64,000 nucleotides of DNA from positions 43,251 through 107,250 of the forward strand of contig NZ_CADIJO010000019.1 of assembly GCF_902859705.1 (NCBI RefSeq), read 5' to 3'. Positions within the stretch are counted from its first letter, which is position 1, and every line of letters starts with the position of its first letter. Below are positions 24,526-32,877 of this stretch, in pieces. The position numbers and the translations under genes were made by a program. Source of the stretch: Achromobacter deleyi (GTDB lineage: Bacteria; Pseudomonadota; Gammaproteobacteria; Burkholderiales; Burkholderiaceae_B). The notes beneath the pieces were generated by a model that saw nothing but the letters and a program-made list of their open reading frames with translations, searched no databases and was not told the DNA's origin.

Positions 24526-25671
24526 ATGAATCAGCGCGCGCCCATCCACCGTCAAGTCCTGGATCTGTTCAAGCAAGACGGTCGCATCCATCCGGGTACC
24601 GGCATGATTACCGGCGTGATCGCACTGTTCCTGGCGATCTTGTCCGTGCTTGGCGTGCTGGCGTTTCATTTCCCGGCCTACCTGACCACGCCCGAGCTGC
24701 GCACCTTCTATACGGTGGAAGCCATGCGCGCGCTGTTGTTCGGCGCCTTGCTGGTGTCGGGCACCATTGCGCTGACCAATATCGTGTTTGGCCGCCAGCG
24801 CTGGCTGAACATCGCGGCATTCGTGCTGGTGTGCGGCGCGGTGGCCGCAGGCGGCAGCCAGGTGGTGGTGACCTCCACCAATACGGGCCATCATCCCTAC
24901 CTGGGGCTGGACTGGTTCATCCTGGACCTGCTGGCTTCCAGCACCGTGTTCATCATCTTCGAAAAGCTGTTCCCGCTGTACCCCGGCCAGCCGGTGTTCC
25001 GCGGCGAATGGCAGGTGGACATGAAGCACTTCCTGTTCAACCACCTGTCGGTGGGGGCGGTGCTGCTGTGCATCAACTTCTTCGTGCACCGGTTGTTCTC
25101 GTGGGCGGCGTATGAACCGCTGCAGCAGGCCATCCAGTCGCTGCCGTACCTGGCTGAACTGTTCCTGGCGGTGCTGGTGGCCGACCTGGTGCAGTATGCC
25201 GCGCATCGGGCGTATCACGAGGTGCCGTTCCTGTGGCGCATCCACGCAGTGCACCACAGCACCCGCACGCTGGACTGGCTGGCGGGTTCGCGCCTGCACA
25301 TCGTCGAACTGCTGATCACCCGCGTGGCGGTGCTGGGCGTGCTCTTCGCGCTGGGCTTTTCCAAGCCGGTGCTGGACGCCTACATCATCATCGTGGGCTT
25401 CCAGGCGGTGCTGATCCACTCGAACGTCAAGCTGCCCTGGGGCTGGCTGCGCTATGTGATCGTGACGCCGGATTTCCATCACTGGCACCATTCGTCCGAC
25501 ACGGAAGCCATCGACAAGAACTACGCGGCGCACCTGTCGTTCATCGACTACCTGTTCGGCACCGCGGTGCGCGGCGCCGGCAACCGCCTGCCGGAAAACT
25601 ACGGCATTCTGGACAACGACATGCCGGGTACGTTCCTGTCGCAGCAGGCTTATCCCTTCCGCAAGAAATAG
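24526..25671 (+). CDS. Fatty acid hydroxylase / sterol desaturase superfamily membrane protein
   Basis: The 381-residue protein has an N-terminal part with about four membrane helices (to about residue 150) and then the di-iron domain with three histidine clusters: AAHRAYHEVPFLWRIH, HAVHHST and DFHHWHHSSD. These coordinate the iron pair that hydroxylates or desaturates lipids at the membrane. The final part, YLFGTAVRG, fits the family. Upstream GTG starts add seven residues; the ATG at 24526 follows AAAAGTGAA. The lipid substrate is unknown. Confidence 0.84.
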   Translation: MNQRAPIHRQVLDLFKQDGRIHPGTGMITGVIALFLAILSVLGVLAFHFPAYLTTPELRTFYTVEAMRALLFGALLVSGTIALTNIVFGRQRWLNIAAFVLVCGAVAAGGSQVVVTSTNTGHHPYLGLDWFILDLLASSTVFIIFEKLFPLYPGQPVFRGEWQVDMKHFLFNHLSVGAVLLCINFFVHRLFSWAAYEPLQQAIQSLPYLAELFLAVLVADLVQYAAHRAYHEVPFLWRIHAVHHSTRTLDWLAGSRLHIVELLITRVAVLGVLFALGFSKPVLDAYIIIVGFQAVLIHSNVKLPWGWLRYVIVTPDFHHWHHSSDTEAIDKNYAAHLSFIDYLFGTAVRGAGNRLPENYGILDNDMPGTFLSQQAYPFRKK

Positions 25672-25674
25672 CGG

Positions 25675-26400
25675 TTACATCACCTTCACGGCCCGGCCGA
25701 TGAACTGGATCGGGCCGGTCGGCTTGCCGATGGGCGAGCCGCTGGCCGGTTCCAGCGTCAATTCAAACAACTGGTTGGGTTCCAGCGGCGGCAGCTTGTC
25801 CAGCGGGATGCGCACCGGTTCGCCCGGTTTGACCAGGCCCAGCGACACCGGGCCGGCCCAGCCGTCGGCCTTGGTCCAGAATTCCAGCGCGCGATCGGCC
25901 GGCACCTGCATGGCTGCGATCGGCACCAGTTGCACCTCGCGCTCGCCCGCCTGCGCCTGCACCACCCAGCCCGGCGTCTGCGACTGCGGGGCGACCAGCA
26001 CCACCATGTATTGCATCGGGCCGGGCGTTGGCGCGGGCCGCAGGGCCAGGGTGCCGGCCAGGACCAGCGCGGCGGCCAGGCCGCTGGCGGCGACCCCGCG
26101 CCAGAAGAACAGGCTGTCCCACCATCCCGGACGCGGCGATGCGCCGGCCCGGGCGGCGGCCGACTGGCCGTTCAGCGTCTTCTCGATACGTGGCCACAGG
26201 CCGGGCGACGGCTCGACCGGCGTGGCCAGGTTGGCCAGCGGCAGCAGGCGCGCTTCCCAGCGGTCGACGGCGGCACGCAGCGCGGCATCGTGCGGCAGGC
26301 GGGCGTCGACGTCGCGACGACGCGCGCCGGACAGGGTGCCCAGCACGTATTCGCCGGCCAGTTCGTCCAGGCCTTCAGGGGTATCGGGCAGGGCGCTCAT
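25675..26400 (-). CDS. Anti-sigma factor, RskA/anti-sigma-K type
   Basis: The 241-residue protein has an N-terminal zinc-less anti-sigma domain (LAGEYVLGTLSGARRRDVDA), one central membrane helix (GVAASGLAAALVLAGTLAL) and a periplasmic RskA-like domain (YMVVLVAPQSQTPGWVVQAQ, ALEFWTKADG). It should hold the sigma factor of the upstream gene inactive at the membrane. Its ATG overlaps the TGA of the sigma gene in an ATGA, so the two are translated together. Confidence 0.9.
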   Translation of the reverse strand: MSALPDTPEGLDELAGEYVLGTLSGARRRDVDARLPHDAALRAAVDRWEARLLPLANLATPVEPSPGLWPRIEKTLNGQSAAARAGASPRPGWWDSLFFWRGVAASGLAAALVLAGTLALRPAPTPGPMQYMVVLVAPQSQTPGWVVQAQAGEREVQLVPIAAMQVPADRALEFWTKADGWAGPVSLGLVKPGEPVRIPLDKLPPLEPNQLFELTLEPASGSPIGKPTGPIQFIGRAVKVM

Positions 26401-26966
26401 GCCAGGCATTCCTTCAGCGCTTTCAGGCTGCGTTTGATCCAGGCTTTGACGGTGCCCAGCGGGGCGCCCAGGCGTTGCGCGATTTCACTGTGCGACAGGC
26501 CTTCGACGTAGGCATGCAGCACGCAGTTGCGGCGCACGGGCTCCAGTTGTTCCAGGCAGGGGCCGATGCGGCCGGCGCTGTCGCGCCAGTCGAAGGCTTC
26601 ACGCGTGTCGTGCCAGGCCTCGATCGCATCGCGGGCATCCAGCGCGGCGGCGGTGTCGTCGTCGACAGCGGTTTCGTGGCGGCCGTCGCGGACGGCGTTC
26701 AGCGCCAGGTTGCGGGCCACGCTGTAGAGCCAGCCGCGGGCCGAGCCGCGCGTGGCGTCGAAGCTGGCGGCCCGGTTCCAGATATTGACGAAGGCGTCGT
26801 GCACGATGTCTTCGGCCCGGGCGCGGTCGCGCACGATGCGCTGGGCCACGCCCAGCAGCCGCGGGCCTTCATGGCGGTACAAGGCTTCCAGCGCCGAGCG
26901 TCGTCCCGCGGCGCACTGCGCGAGGGCCGCTTCGTAATCGAAATCCGGAACAGGTCGGTTCGGCAT
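26397..26966 (-). CDS. ECF RNA polymerase sigma factor, group paired with RskA
   Basis: The 189-residue protein contains sigma region 2 (LEALYRHEGPRLLGVAQRIV, RAEDIVHDAFVNIWNRA, SARGWLYSVARNLALNAVRD) and region 4 (NCVLHAYVEGLSHSEIAQRL, GTVKAWIKRSL). The pairing and motifs resemble SigK-type ECF factors. The ATG at 26966 was chosen to begin just before region 2; an upstream start would add a Pro/Ala-rich stretch. It is followed by its anti-sigma gene, and a DUF3455 gene lies 124 bases upstream of it on the same strand. Confidence 0.9.
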   Translation of the reverse strand: MPNRPVPDFDYEAALAQCAAGRRSALEALYRHEGPRLLGVAQRIVRDRARAEDIVHDAFVNIWNRAASFDATRGSARGWLYSVARNLALNAVRDGRHETAVDDDTAAALDARDAIEAWHDTREAFDWRDSAGRIGPCLEQLEPVRRNCVLHAYVEGLSHSEIAQRLGAPLGTVKAWIKRSLKALKECLA

Positions 26967-27090
26967 GCGTGCGGGGGCAGGGGCGGTGGGCGTGGGTCCG
27001 GGCAAGGCCCGGGCGGCGGCGGATGCTGGCATGTTACCGGACTCCCGCCGCCGTGACCCGTGCCATTGCACGCCGCCTTGGCCCGTCCCT

Positions 27091-27639
27091 TCAGTCGGCC
27101 TTCCAGAAGATGTAGTCGGCCTGGTACGAGACCTGGCTGCGCTGGCCGGCCGTGGTGCAGGGCGTTTGCGGGGCGACGCCACCCTTGAGCGCGGTGCGCT
27201 GGATGTAGGCGACGCCGGTCAGGGCGCCGGCGCCCATGGCGGGGTTGGCCTTGACCAGCTGGTAGGGCAGGTTGCCCGTGCCGGCGGGCGCCACGGCGAC
27301 CTGGGTGCCGGTCAGCTTGGAACCGTCAGCGGCTTCCCAGGTAGCGGGCGGGCCGTAGTAGGTGCCGACCTGCTTGCCCTGGCGATCCTTCAGCACGGCT
27401 TTCGGGCCGGCGAAGACCCATTCCATCTGGTCCTTGGCGTCTGCCTTGGCGCGGCATTCATAGGTGATTTCGCCTGCGCCGACGGTTTCCCAGGCGACCT
27501 TGTGGCCGGCGGGAACCTGGACGGGCGCGGGCAGGGCGTCCTGCGAATACGCCATGGCGGGGGCGGCTTGCATCAGGCCGCAGGCGGCCAGCAGGGCGGC
27601 GGCCAACAGGCCGGTGGCGGGGGTGGGGCGAGTGGTCAT
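27091..27639 (-). CDS. DUF3455 secreted protein
   Basis: The 182-residue protein has a signal peptide ending APAMA (about residue 30); an LAAC at 17-20 could alternatively be a lipobox. The mature domain has the DUF3455 features TYECRAKADA, WVFAGPKAVL, DRQGKQVGTYYGPPATWEA, GVAYIQR and SYQADYIFWKAD. The function of the family is unknown. Its location directly before the ECF sigma pair suggests either co-transcription or control by that sigma factor. Confidence 0.87.
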   Translation of the reverse strand: MTTRPTPATGLLAAALLAACGLMQAAPAMAYSQDALPAPVQVPAGHKVAWETVGAGEITYECRAKADAKDQMEWVFAGPKAVLKDRQGKQVGTYYGPPATWEAADGSKLTGTQVAVAPAGTGNLPYQLVKANPAMGAGALTGVAYIQRTALKGGVAPQTPCTTAGQRSQVSYQADYIFWKAD

Positions 27640-27767
27640 GAGCGGTCTCCTGGGGGATGTCCCTGGCGGATACGGCGGGCAGGATGCGCGCCGTTGCAGG
27701 TACTACCCGCGGGAGCCGCGTTTGGATGCAGGCCGGTGCGAAATCTTTTTCGCACCGGCCTGCGGGC

Positions 27768-28391
27768 TTACTTGGCCTTGTTGGCGGAGTACGAGGCCAT
27801 CAGGTTGCGGTAGTCGGGGATGTGGTTGGCGAACAGCGTGCCCAGGCCTTCGATGTCGTTGCGCCAGTCGCGATGCAGTTCGCAGGCCACGCCGAACCAT
27901 GACATCAGTTGGGCGCCGGCCTGTTCCATGCGGCTCCAGGCGGCATTGCGGGTGACTTCGTTGAAGGTGCCCGAGGCGTCCGTGACGACGAACACGTCAA
28001 AGCCTTCTTCCAGCGCGGACAGCGCGGGGAAAGCCACACACACTTCGGTGACGACCCCGGCAATGATCAGCTGCTTCTTGCCGGTGGCCTTGACGGCCTT
28101 GACGAAGTCTTCGTTGTCCCAGGCATTGATGTTGCCGGGACGGGCGATGTAGGGCGCTTTGGGGAATTTGTCTTTCAGTTCCTGCACCAGGGGACCGTTG
28201 GGACCGTCTTCGAAACTGGTGGTGAGGATGGTGGGCAGCTTGAAGTAGTCGGCCAGGTCGGCCAGGGCCAGCACGTTGTTCTTGAACTGGTCGGGCTGGA
28301 AGTCGCGCACCAGTGACAAGAGACCTGCCTGATGATCGACCAGCAGTACCGCCGCTTCGTTCTTGTCCAGCTTTACATAGGGTTTGGTCAT
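27768..28391 (-). CDS. Isochorismatase-fold cysteine hydrolase, YcaC-like
   Basis: The 207-residue protein has the Asp-Lys-Cys triad of the family: AVLLVDHQAGLL with Asp19, a Lys near residue 78-84, and IIAGVVTEVCVAFPA with Cys118. Length and the motifs TTSFEDGPNGPL and VVTDASGTF match YcaC, an octameric hydrolase of unsettled substrate. The ATG at 28391 follows GGAGCAAAAGCC. It stands alone with a LysR gene upstream on the same strand. Confidence 0.88.
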   Translation of the reverse strand: MTKPYVKLDKNEAAVLLVDHQAGLLSLVRDFQPDQFKNNVLALADLADYFKLPTILTTSFEDGPNGPLVQELKDKFPKAPYIARPGNINAWDNEDFVKAVKATGKKQLIIAGVVTEVCVAFPALSALEEGFDVFVVTDASGTFNEVTRNAAWSRMEQAGAQLMSWFGVACELHRDWRNDIEGLGTLFANHIPDYRNLMASYSANKAK

Positions 28392-28516
28392 GGCTTTTGC
28401 TCCGTCTGCTTGAAAGGGGGCGGGCCGTGGGCCACGCCGGGTCACTTGAGGGAATAGCCGTCATCCTAAATACAAGCCCAATATGTCGGTAGTGGGTCAA
28501 AATGGTATTCAGCGTC

Positions 28517-29485
28517 CTATTTTTCGGACAGCGGGGGCGCCATGGGCAGAAGCAGGCCATGCCGGCGTTGCGCACCGGACTCCAGTTCGGCGATGCGCCG
28601 GTATTCCAGCGACATGAAGTCGAGCAGCTCGCGGACCGCGGGCAACAGGCCTCGGCGCGACGGGAAGACGGCGTGCACGTTGCCAGGTTCGGGCTGCCAG
28701 GAGCCGCCGACATTCACCAGCCGTCCGGCATCCAGTTCCTCGTGGATCATCAGCAGCGGCAGGGCCACCACCCCCACGCCACGCAGCGCGGCCTGTTTGA
28801 GCGCCAGCATGTCGTCGGTGACCAGGCGCGGCGTGAACGGCACCGTCAGCCGGGCGCCGTCGGCGCCAAGCAACTGCCAATTGCATTCGCGCTGCTCGGT
28901 GCCCAGGGCCAGCGTGGGCATCTGGCTCAGTTGTGCCGGGTCGCCGGGGAAGGCCTGGCCGCGTGCCAAGTCCGGGCTGGCCACCAGGCATTGGCAGCCC
29001 ATGCCCAGGTGCTTCATCACCAGGTCGCTGCTTTCGATGTGGCCAAACCGTACGCGCACAGCCAGGTCGTAGCCTTCGCGCAGCACATCGACGGGCCGGC
29101 TGAAACTCTTCAGGTACACGTGCACCTTGGGGCACTTTTCCATGAATCGGGCCACCACGTCGCCCAGGAAATAGTAGATCAACGCGGGCGGCGCGCTCAT
29201 GCGGATCGTGCCTTGGGGTTCGGCATGCGTGCGGTCGATGACGTCCTGTGCGGCTTCGGCGCCGGCCAGCATGGCCAGGCATTGCTCGAAATATTCCTGG
29301 CCCAGTTCAGTGACCGCGAAGCTGCGGGTGGACCGCTGGATCAGCCGCACGTTCAGGCGATCTTCGAGTTCGGCGATGCGGCGGCTCAGGCGCGATTTCG
29401 GGATGCCCAGGGCGCGCCCGGCCGGCGCGAACCCTCCGTTACGCACGACTTGCACGAAATAGTAGAGGTCGTTCAGGTCTTGCAT
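28517..29485 (-). CDS. LysR-family regulator, CrgA-like
   Basis: The 322-residue protein starts MQDLNDLYYFVQVVRNGGFA with the winged helix GRALGIPKSRLSRRIAELED, typical of the CrgA/DmlR side of LysR. The effector domain occupies about 90-300. The ATG at 29485 was chosen for the standard 5-residue lead into the helix-turn-helix. It lies 125 bases upstream of the YcaC-like gene on the same strand and may regulate it. Confidence 0.88.
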   Translation of the reverse strand: MQDLNDLYYFVQVVRNGGFAPAGRALGIPKSRLSRRIAELEDRLNVRLIQRSTRSFAVTELGQEYFEQCLAMLAGAEAAQDVIDRTHAEPQGTIRMSAPPALIYYFLGDVVARFMEKCPKVHVYLKSFSRPVDVLREGYDLAVRVRFGHIESSDLVMKHLGMGCQCLVASPDLARGQAFPGDPAQLSQMPTLALGTEQRECNWQLLGADGARLTVPFTPRLVTDDMLALKQAALRGVGVVALPLLMIHEELDAGRLVNVGGSWQPEPGNVHAVFPSRRGLLPAVRELLDFMSLEYRRIAELESGAQRRHGLLLPMAPPLSEK

Positions 29486-29589
29486 AGGGCGCACGGGTGG
29501 GTCATCGGGATGGTGGATGCCCAAGCATATCGCCCTTTGCCCGGCCGGCCCTGCCCGAGACCTTGGACCCGAGGCGTCGCGCCAGAGAA

Positions 29590-30549
29590 TCAGGCAGCCG
29601 CCAGCGCCTCGTCCTTCCAGCGCTGCTTGTCGCGCAGGGGCGGCGTGCCGAACAGGCGGCTGTATTCGCGGCTGAATTGCGACGAGCTTTCGTAACCCAC
29701 GGCATGGGCGGCCAGGGCCACCCCGGCGTCGTCCGTCAGCATCAGGCGGCGCGCCTCTTGCAGCCGCAGGTGCTTCTGGTATTGCAGCGGGCTCATCGCC
29801 GTGGCCTGCTTGAAATGATGGTGCAGCGACGACACGCTCATGTGGACGTCGCGGGCGATTTCCTCGACCCGCAGCGGCTGGGCATAGTTGTCGCGCAGGA
29901 TGCGGATGGCCTTGGCCACGCGGTTCAGCTGGCTGTCCTGCAGCACGGTCTGGCGCAGCACCACGCCCTGGCCGTTCATCAGCAGGCGGTACAGCAATTC
30001 GCGCTTGACCATCGGCGCCAGGATCGGAATGTCGCGCGGGCTGTCCAGCAAGCGCAGCAGCCGCAGCATCACGTCCAGCAGCGTGCCGCCCAGCGGATTG
30101 ACGCACAGCGCGCGCGACGCCTCGGCCGGCACCAGCGGCGGCAGGTTCTCGTCGCTGATCAGCTCGGAAATCTCTTCCGGATTCAGGTCCAGCCGCAGGC
30201 CCAGGTACGGCAGGGTCGGGCTGGCGACCGATACCTTGGCCACCACTGGCAGGTCGACCGACGAAATCAGGTAGTGGAAGGGGTCGTACTCGTAGGATTC
30301 GTCACCGATCAACAGGCGCTTGGACCCTTGGGCGATGACTGCCAGCGCGGCCTTCTGCAAGGCGGGCTTGGGACCGGTGGGCTGCGAGATGCGATGCAGG
30401 TACAGGCCTTCGATGGGGGTATCGAGCGAACCCTCCAGCGCCCCGGTCATGCGTTCCAGCAGGCACAGCAATTCGCGCCGGGCAGGCTCGAACGCGGCAT
30501 CCAGGATGGCGGCGGGGGAGGAAATGGGCAGATCGGGGGTGGGAGGCAT
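29590..30549 (-). CDS. AraC-family regulator with AraC_N ligand domain
   Basis: The 319-residue protein has an N-terminal AraC_N-type domain (YLISSVDLPVVAKV, PYLGLRLDLN) and C-terminal double helix-turn-helix (VEEIARDVHMSVSSLHHHFK, AAHAVGYESSSQFSREYSRL). Such regulators often control a divergent oxidoreductase gene. Here an aldo/keto reductase gene lies across a 316-base region with repeated half sites. The stop codon sits inside a 16-base sequence that occurs again at 30726. Confidence 0.9.
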   Translation of the reverse strand: MPPTPDLPISSPAAILDAAFEPARRELLCLLERMTGALEGSLDTPIEGLYLHRISQPTGPKPALQKAALAVIAQGSKRLLIGDESYEYDPFHYLISSVDLPVVAKVSVASPTLPYLGLRLDLNPEEISELISDENLPPLVPAEASRALCVNPLGGTLLDVMLRLLRLLDSPRDIPILAPMVKRELLYRLLMNGQGVVLRQTVLQDSQLNRVAKAIRILRDNYAQPLRVEEIARDVHMSVSSLHHHFKQATAMSPLQYQKHLRLQEARRLMLTDDAGVALAAHAVGYESSSQFSREYSRLFGTPPLRDKQRWKDEALAAA

Positions 30550-30603
30550 CGGGCGGCTCCGTGGAAGGCGGCCTCGCGTACGCGTGGGGCGCGAGGCGGC
30601 CGG

Positions 30604-30761
30604 AGAATCAGGCGTTATCGAGTGTAGACCCGGAGAGGCCATCTTGGGACGGCCTGCCCGCTGTGCGCGGAGGATTAGGCAAAGAATGCGGAGGATCGGG
30701 CGGATGCCCGGCTTGGAGGCTCGCTGCCAGAGAATCAGGCAAAAAAAGGGCAGGATCGAGC
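30604..30761. promoter_or_regulatory. Direct repeats, candidate AraC-family binding sites
   Basis: The 316-base gap between the AraC gene and the aldo/keto reductase gene holds AGRATYRGGC-like direct repeats at 30604, 30671, 30692, 30731 and a weaker copy at 30752. Two pairs (30671/30692 and 30731/30752) are spaced exactly 21 bases, two DNA turns, as in AraC half-site pairs. The inner pair ends about 105 bases before the reductase ATG. Confidence 0.6.
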
Positions 30762-30865
30762 ATCCATCCGAAGGGCTTGGCGACGCATACTGTCTGCACC
30801 CCGGCCACGCGACATCGCCGTTCCATTCCGGGACGGGCGGCGCGCCGCGCCCACGAAGGAGTGCA

Positions 30866-31915
30866 ATGATGCGGTACAAGAAATTCGGCAGCACCGGCCT
30901 GTTCGTCTCGGAACTTTGCCTGGGCACCATGACCTTCGGCGGCGAAGGCGAACTATGGAGCAAGATCGGCGACCTGCAACAGGAAGACGCCAACCGCCTG
31001 GTGGGGCGCGCGCTGGAAGCGGGCGTGAACTTCATCGACACGGCGGACGTGTATTCGGAAGGGCGCTCTGAAATCATCACCGGCCAGGCGCTGCGCGACC
31101 TGAAAGTGGCGCGCGACGACGTCGTCATCGCGACCAAGGTGTTCGGCCAGACCGGCGCGGGCGTCAATGCTCGCGGCAATTCGCGCTTTCACATCATGGA
31201 CAGCGTCAAGAAAAGCCTGTCGCGGCTGCAGCTGGACCATATCGACCTGTACCAGATCCACGGCTTCGACCCGGCCACGCCGGTCGAGGAAACCGTGCGC
31301 GCGCTGGACAACCTGGTGCAGCACGGCCACGTACGCTATGTGGGCGTGTCCAACTGGGCGGCCTGGCAGATCATGAAGGCGCTGGGCATTGCCGAGCGCC
31401 TGGGCCTGGCCCGCTTCGAGTCGCTGCAGGCGTACTACACCATCGCCGGCCGCGACCTGGAGCGCGAGATCGTGCCGCTGCTGCAAAGCGAGGGCGTGGG
31501 CCTGATGGTCTGGAGCCCCCTGGCGGGCGGCCTGCTCAGCGGCAAGTACAGCCGTGACGGCCAGGCCGAGGCCGGCAGCCGCCGCGCCCAGTTCGACTTC
31601 CCGCCGGTCGACCGTGATCGCGCCTTCGACAGCATCGATGTCTTGCGTCAGGTGGCGGATGCGCGCGGCGTGTCGGTGGCGCAAGTGGCGCTGGCGTGGC
31701 TGCTGCACCAGCGTTCGGTGACCAGCGTCATCATCGGCGCCAAGCGCGTCGACCAGCTGGACGACAACCTGGCGGCCACCGCCATCAAGCTGACGCCCGA
31801 CGAACTGGATCTGCTGGACAAGGTCAGCGCGCTGCCGCCGGAGTATCCGGGCTGGATGCACGTGCGCCAGGGCGAATTCCGTCGCAAGCAGCTGGCCGAG
31901 TCGCAAGCCGACTGA
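30866..31915 (+). CDS. Aldo/keto reductase
   Basis: The 349-residue TIM-barrel oxidoreductase has the catalytic tetrad Asp58, Tyr63 (NFIDTADVYSEGRSE), Lys91 (VVIATKVFG) and His132 (DLYQIHGFD). NADPH contacts include SNWAAWQ and the C-terminal VIIGAKRVDQLDDNL. YajO/YdjG/Tas-like members reduce aldehydes and ketones in the cytoplasm. Two ATGs stand in tandem after AAGGAGTGCA; the first is annotated. It is divergent from the AraC regulator. Confidence 0.92.
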   Translation: MMRYKKFGSTGLFVSELCLGTMTFGGEGELWSKIGDLQQEDANRLVGRALEAGVNFIDTADVYSEGRSEIITGQALRDLKVARDDVVIATKVFGQTGAGVNARGNSRFHIMDSVKKSLSRLQLDHIDLYQIHGFDPATPVEETVRALDNLVQHGHVRYVGVSNWAAWQIMKALGIAERLGLARFESLQAYYTIAGRDLEREIVPLLQSEGVGLMVWSPLAGGLLSGKYSRDGQAEAGSRRAQFDFPPVDRDRAFDSIDVLRQVADARGVSVAQVALAWLLHQRSVTSVIIGAKRVDQLDDNLAATAIKLTPDELDLLDKVSALPPEYPGWMHVRQGEFRRKQLAESQAD

Positions 31916-32071
31916 CCGCATTGGCCGCCGGGCGCAAACCCGGCGGTCAGGGCTGCCGCCCTCGCGGATGCGGCGGTAGAATCCCGGGATCAGGCGCGGT
32001 CGGCCAGGCTGGCCGCGTCTTCCTTCCCGGGCGCTTTCGTCATGAAGCTCCCGGTGCGTTGAGGCGTCGCC

Positions 32072-32830
32072 GTGCCCATTCCCTTCCTGCGCCAGCTCAC
32101 CGCGGTCAGCCGCACGCCACAGGCCAACCGGCGGCTGGCTTATTTCCTGACCTTCACCGCGGGCGCCGTCAACGCGGGCGGCTTCCTGGCCGTGCAGCAG
32201 TACACCTCGCACATGTCGGGCATCGTGTCGATGATGGCCGACCACATGGCGCTGGGCGGCCTGGCGGTGGTGCTGCAAGGGCTGGCCGCGTTGCTGTCGT
32301 TCCTGGCGGGGGCCGCTACGTCGGCGTCGTTGATCCATTTCGGGCGCCGCTCGCACCTGGCCAGCGAGTTCGCGCTGCCGCTGCTGGTCGAAGCCATGCT
32401 GCTACTGGTGTTCGGCCTGTTGGGCGCCAACCTGGAAACGCTGCGCTGGTTCTACGTGCCAGGCACCGTGATGCTGCTGTGCTACATCATGGGCCTGCAG
32501 AACGCGATGATCACCAAGGTTTCCAAGTCCGAGATCCGCACGACCCACGTGACCGGCATGGTCACCGATATCGGCATCGAACTGGGCAAGCTGTTCTACT
32601 GGAACCTGGCACGAGCCGATGCCGCACAGACGCCGCCGGTGCGGGCCGATCGCGGCAAGCTGATCGTGTTGGGCGGGATGGTCACGCTGTTCTTTACCGG
32701 CGGCGTCGTGGGGGCGTATTCGTTCTTCCACTACGGCTTCGGGTCCACCTTGCCGCTGGCGCTGTGCCTGATGGTGCTGGCCGCGGTGCCGGTGGCCGAC
32801 GATATCCGTGGGTTCCTTTCACGGCCGTGA
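32072..32830 (+). CDS. DUF1275 (YoaK) membrane protein
   Basis: The 252-residue protein has about six membrane helices with the DUF1275 features LTFTAGAVNAGGFLAVQQYT, HMSGIVS, GLQNAMITKVS and RTTHVTGMVTDIGIELG. The family's function is unknown. The start is GTG; no ATG exists near the family-like N-terminus. It is monocistronic between the aldo/keto reductase and a convergent gene. Confidence 0.88.
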   Translation: MPIPFLRQLTAVSRTPQANRRLAYFLTFTAGAVNAGGFLAVQQYTSHMSGIVSMMADHMALGGLAVVLQGLAALLSFLAGAATSASLIHFGRRSHLASEFALPLLVEAMLLLVFGLLGANLETLRWFYVPGTVMLLCYIMGLQNAMITKVSKSEIRTTHVTGMVTDIGIELGKLFYWNLARADAAQTPPVRADRGKLIVLGGMVTLFFTGGVVGAYSFFHYGFGSTLPLALCLMVLAAVPVADDIRGFLSRP

Positions 32831-32877
32831 CGCCGCGTCGTGCGCGGCATGTGGCATTGCGGGAAGCGCCTTTGCGC

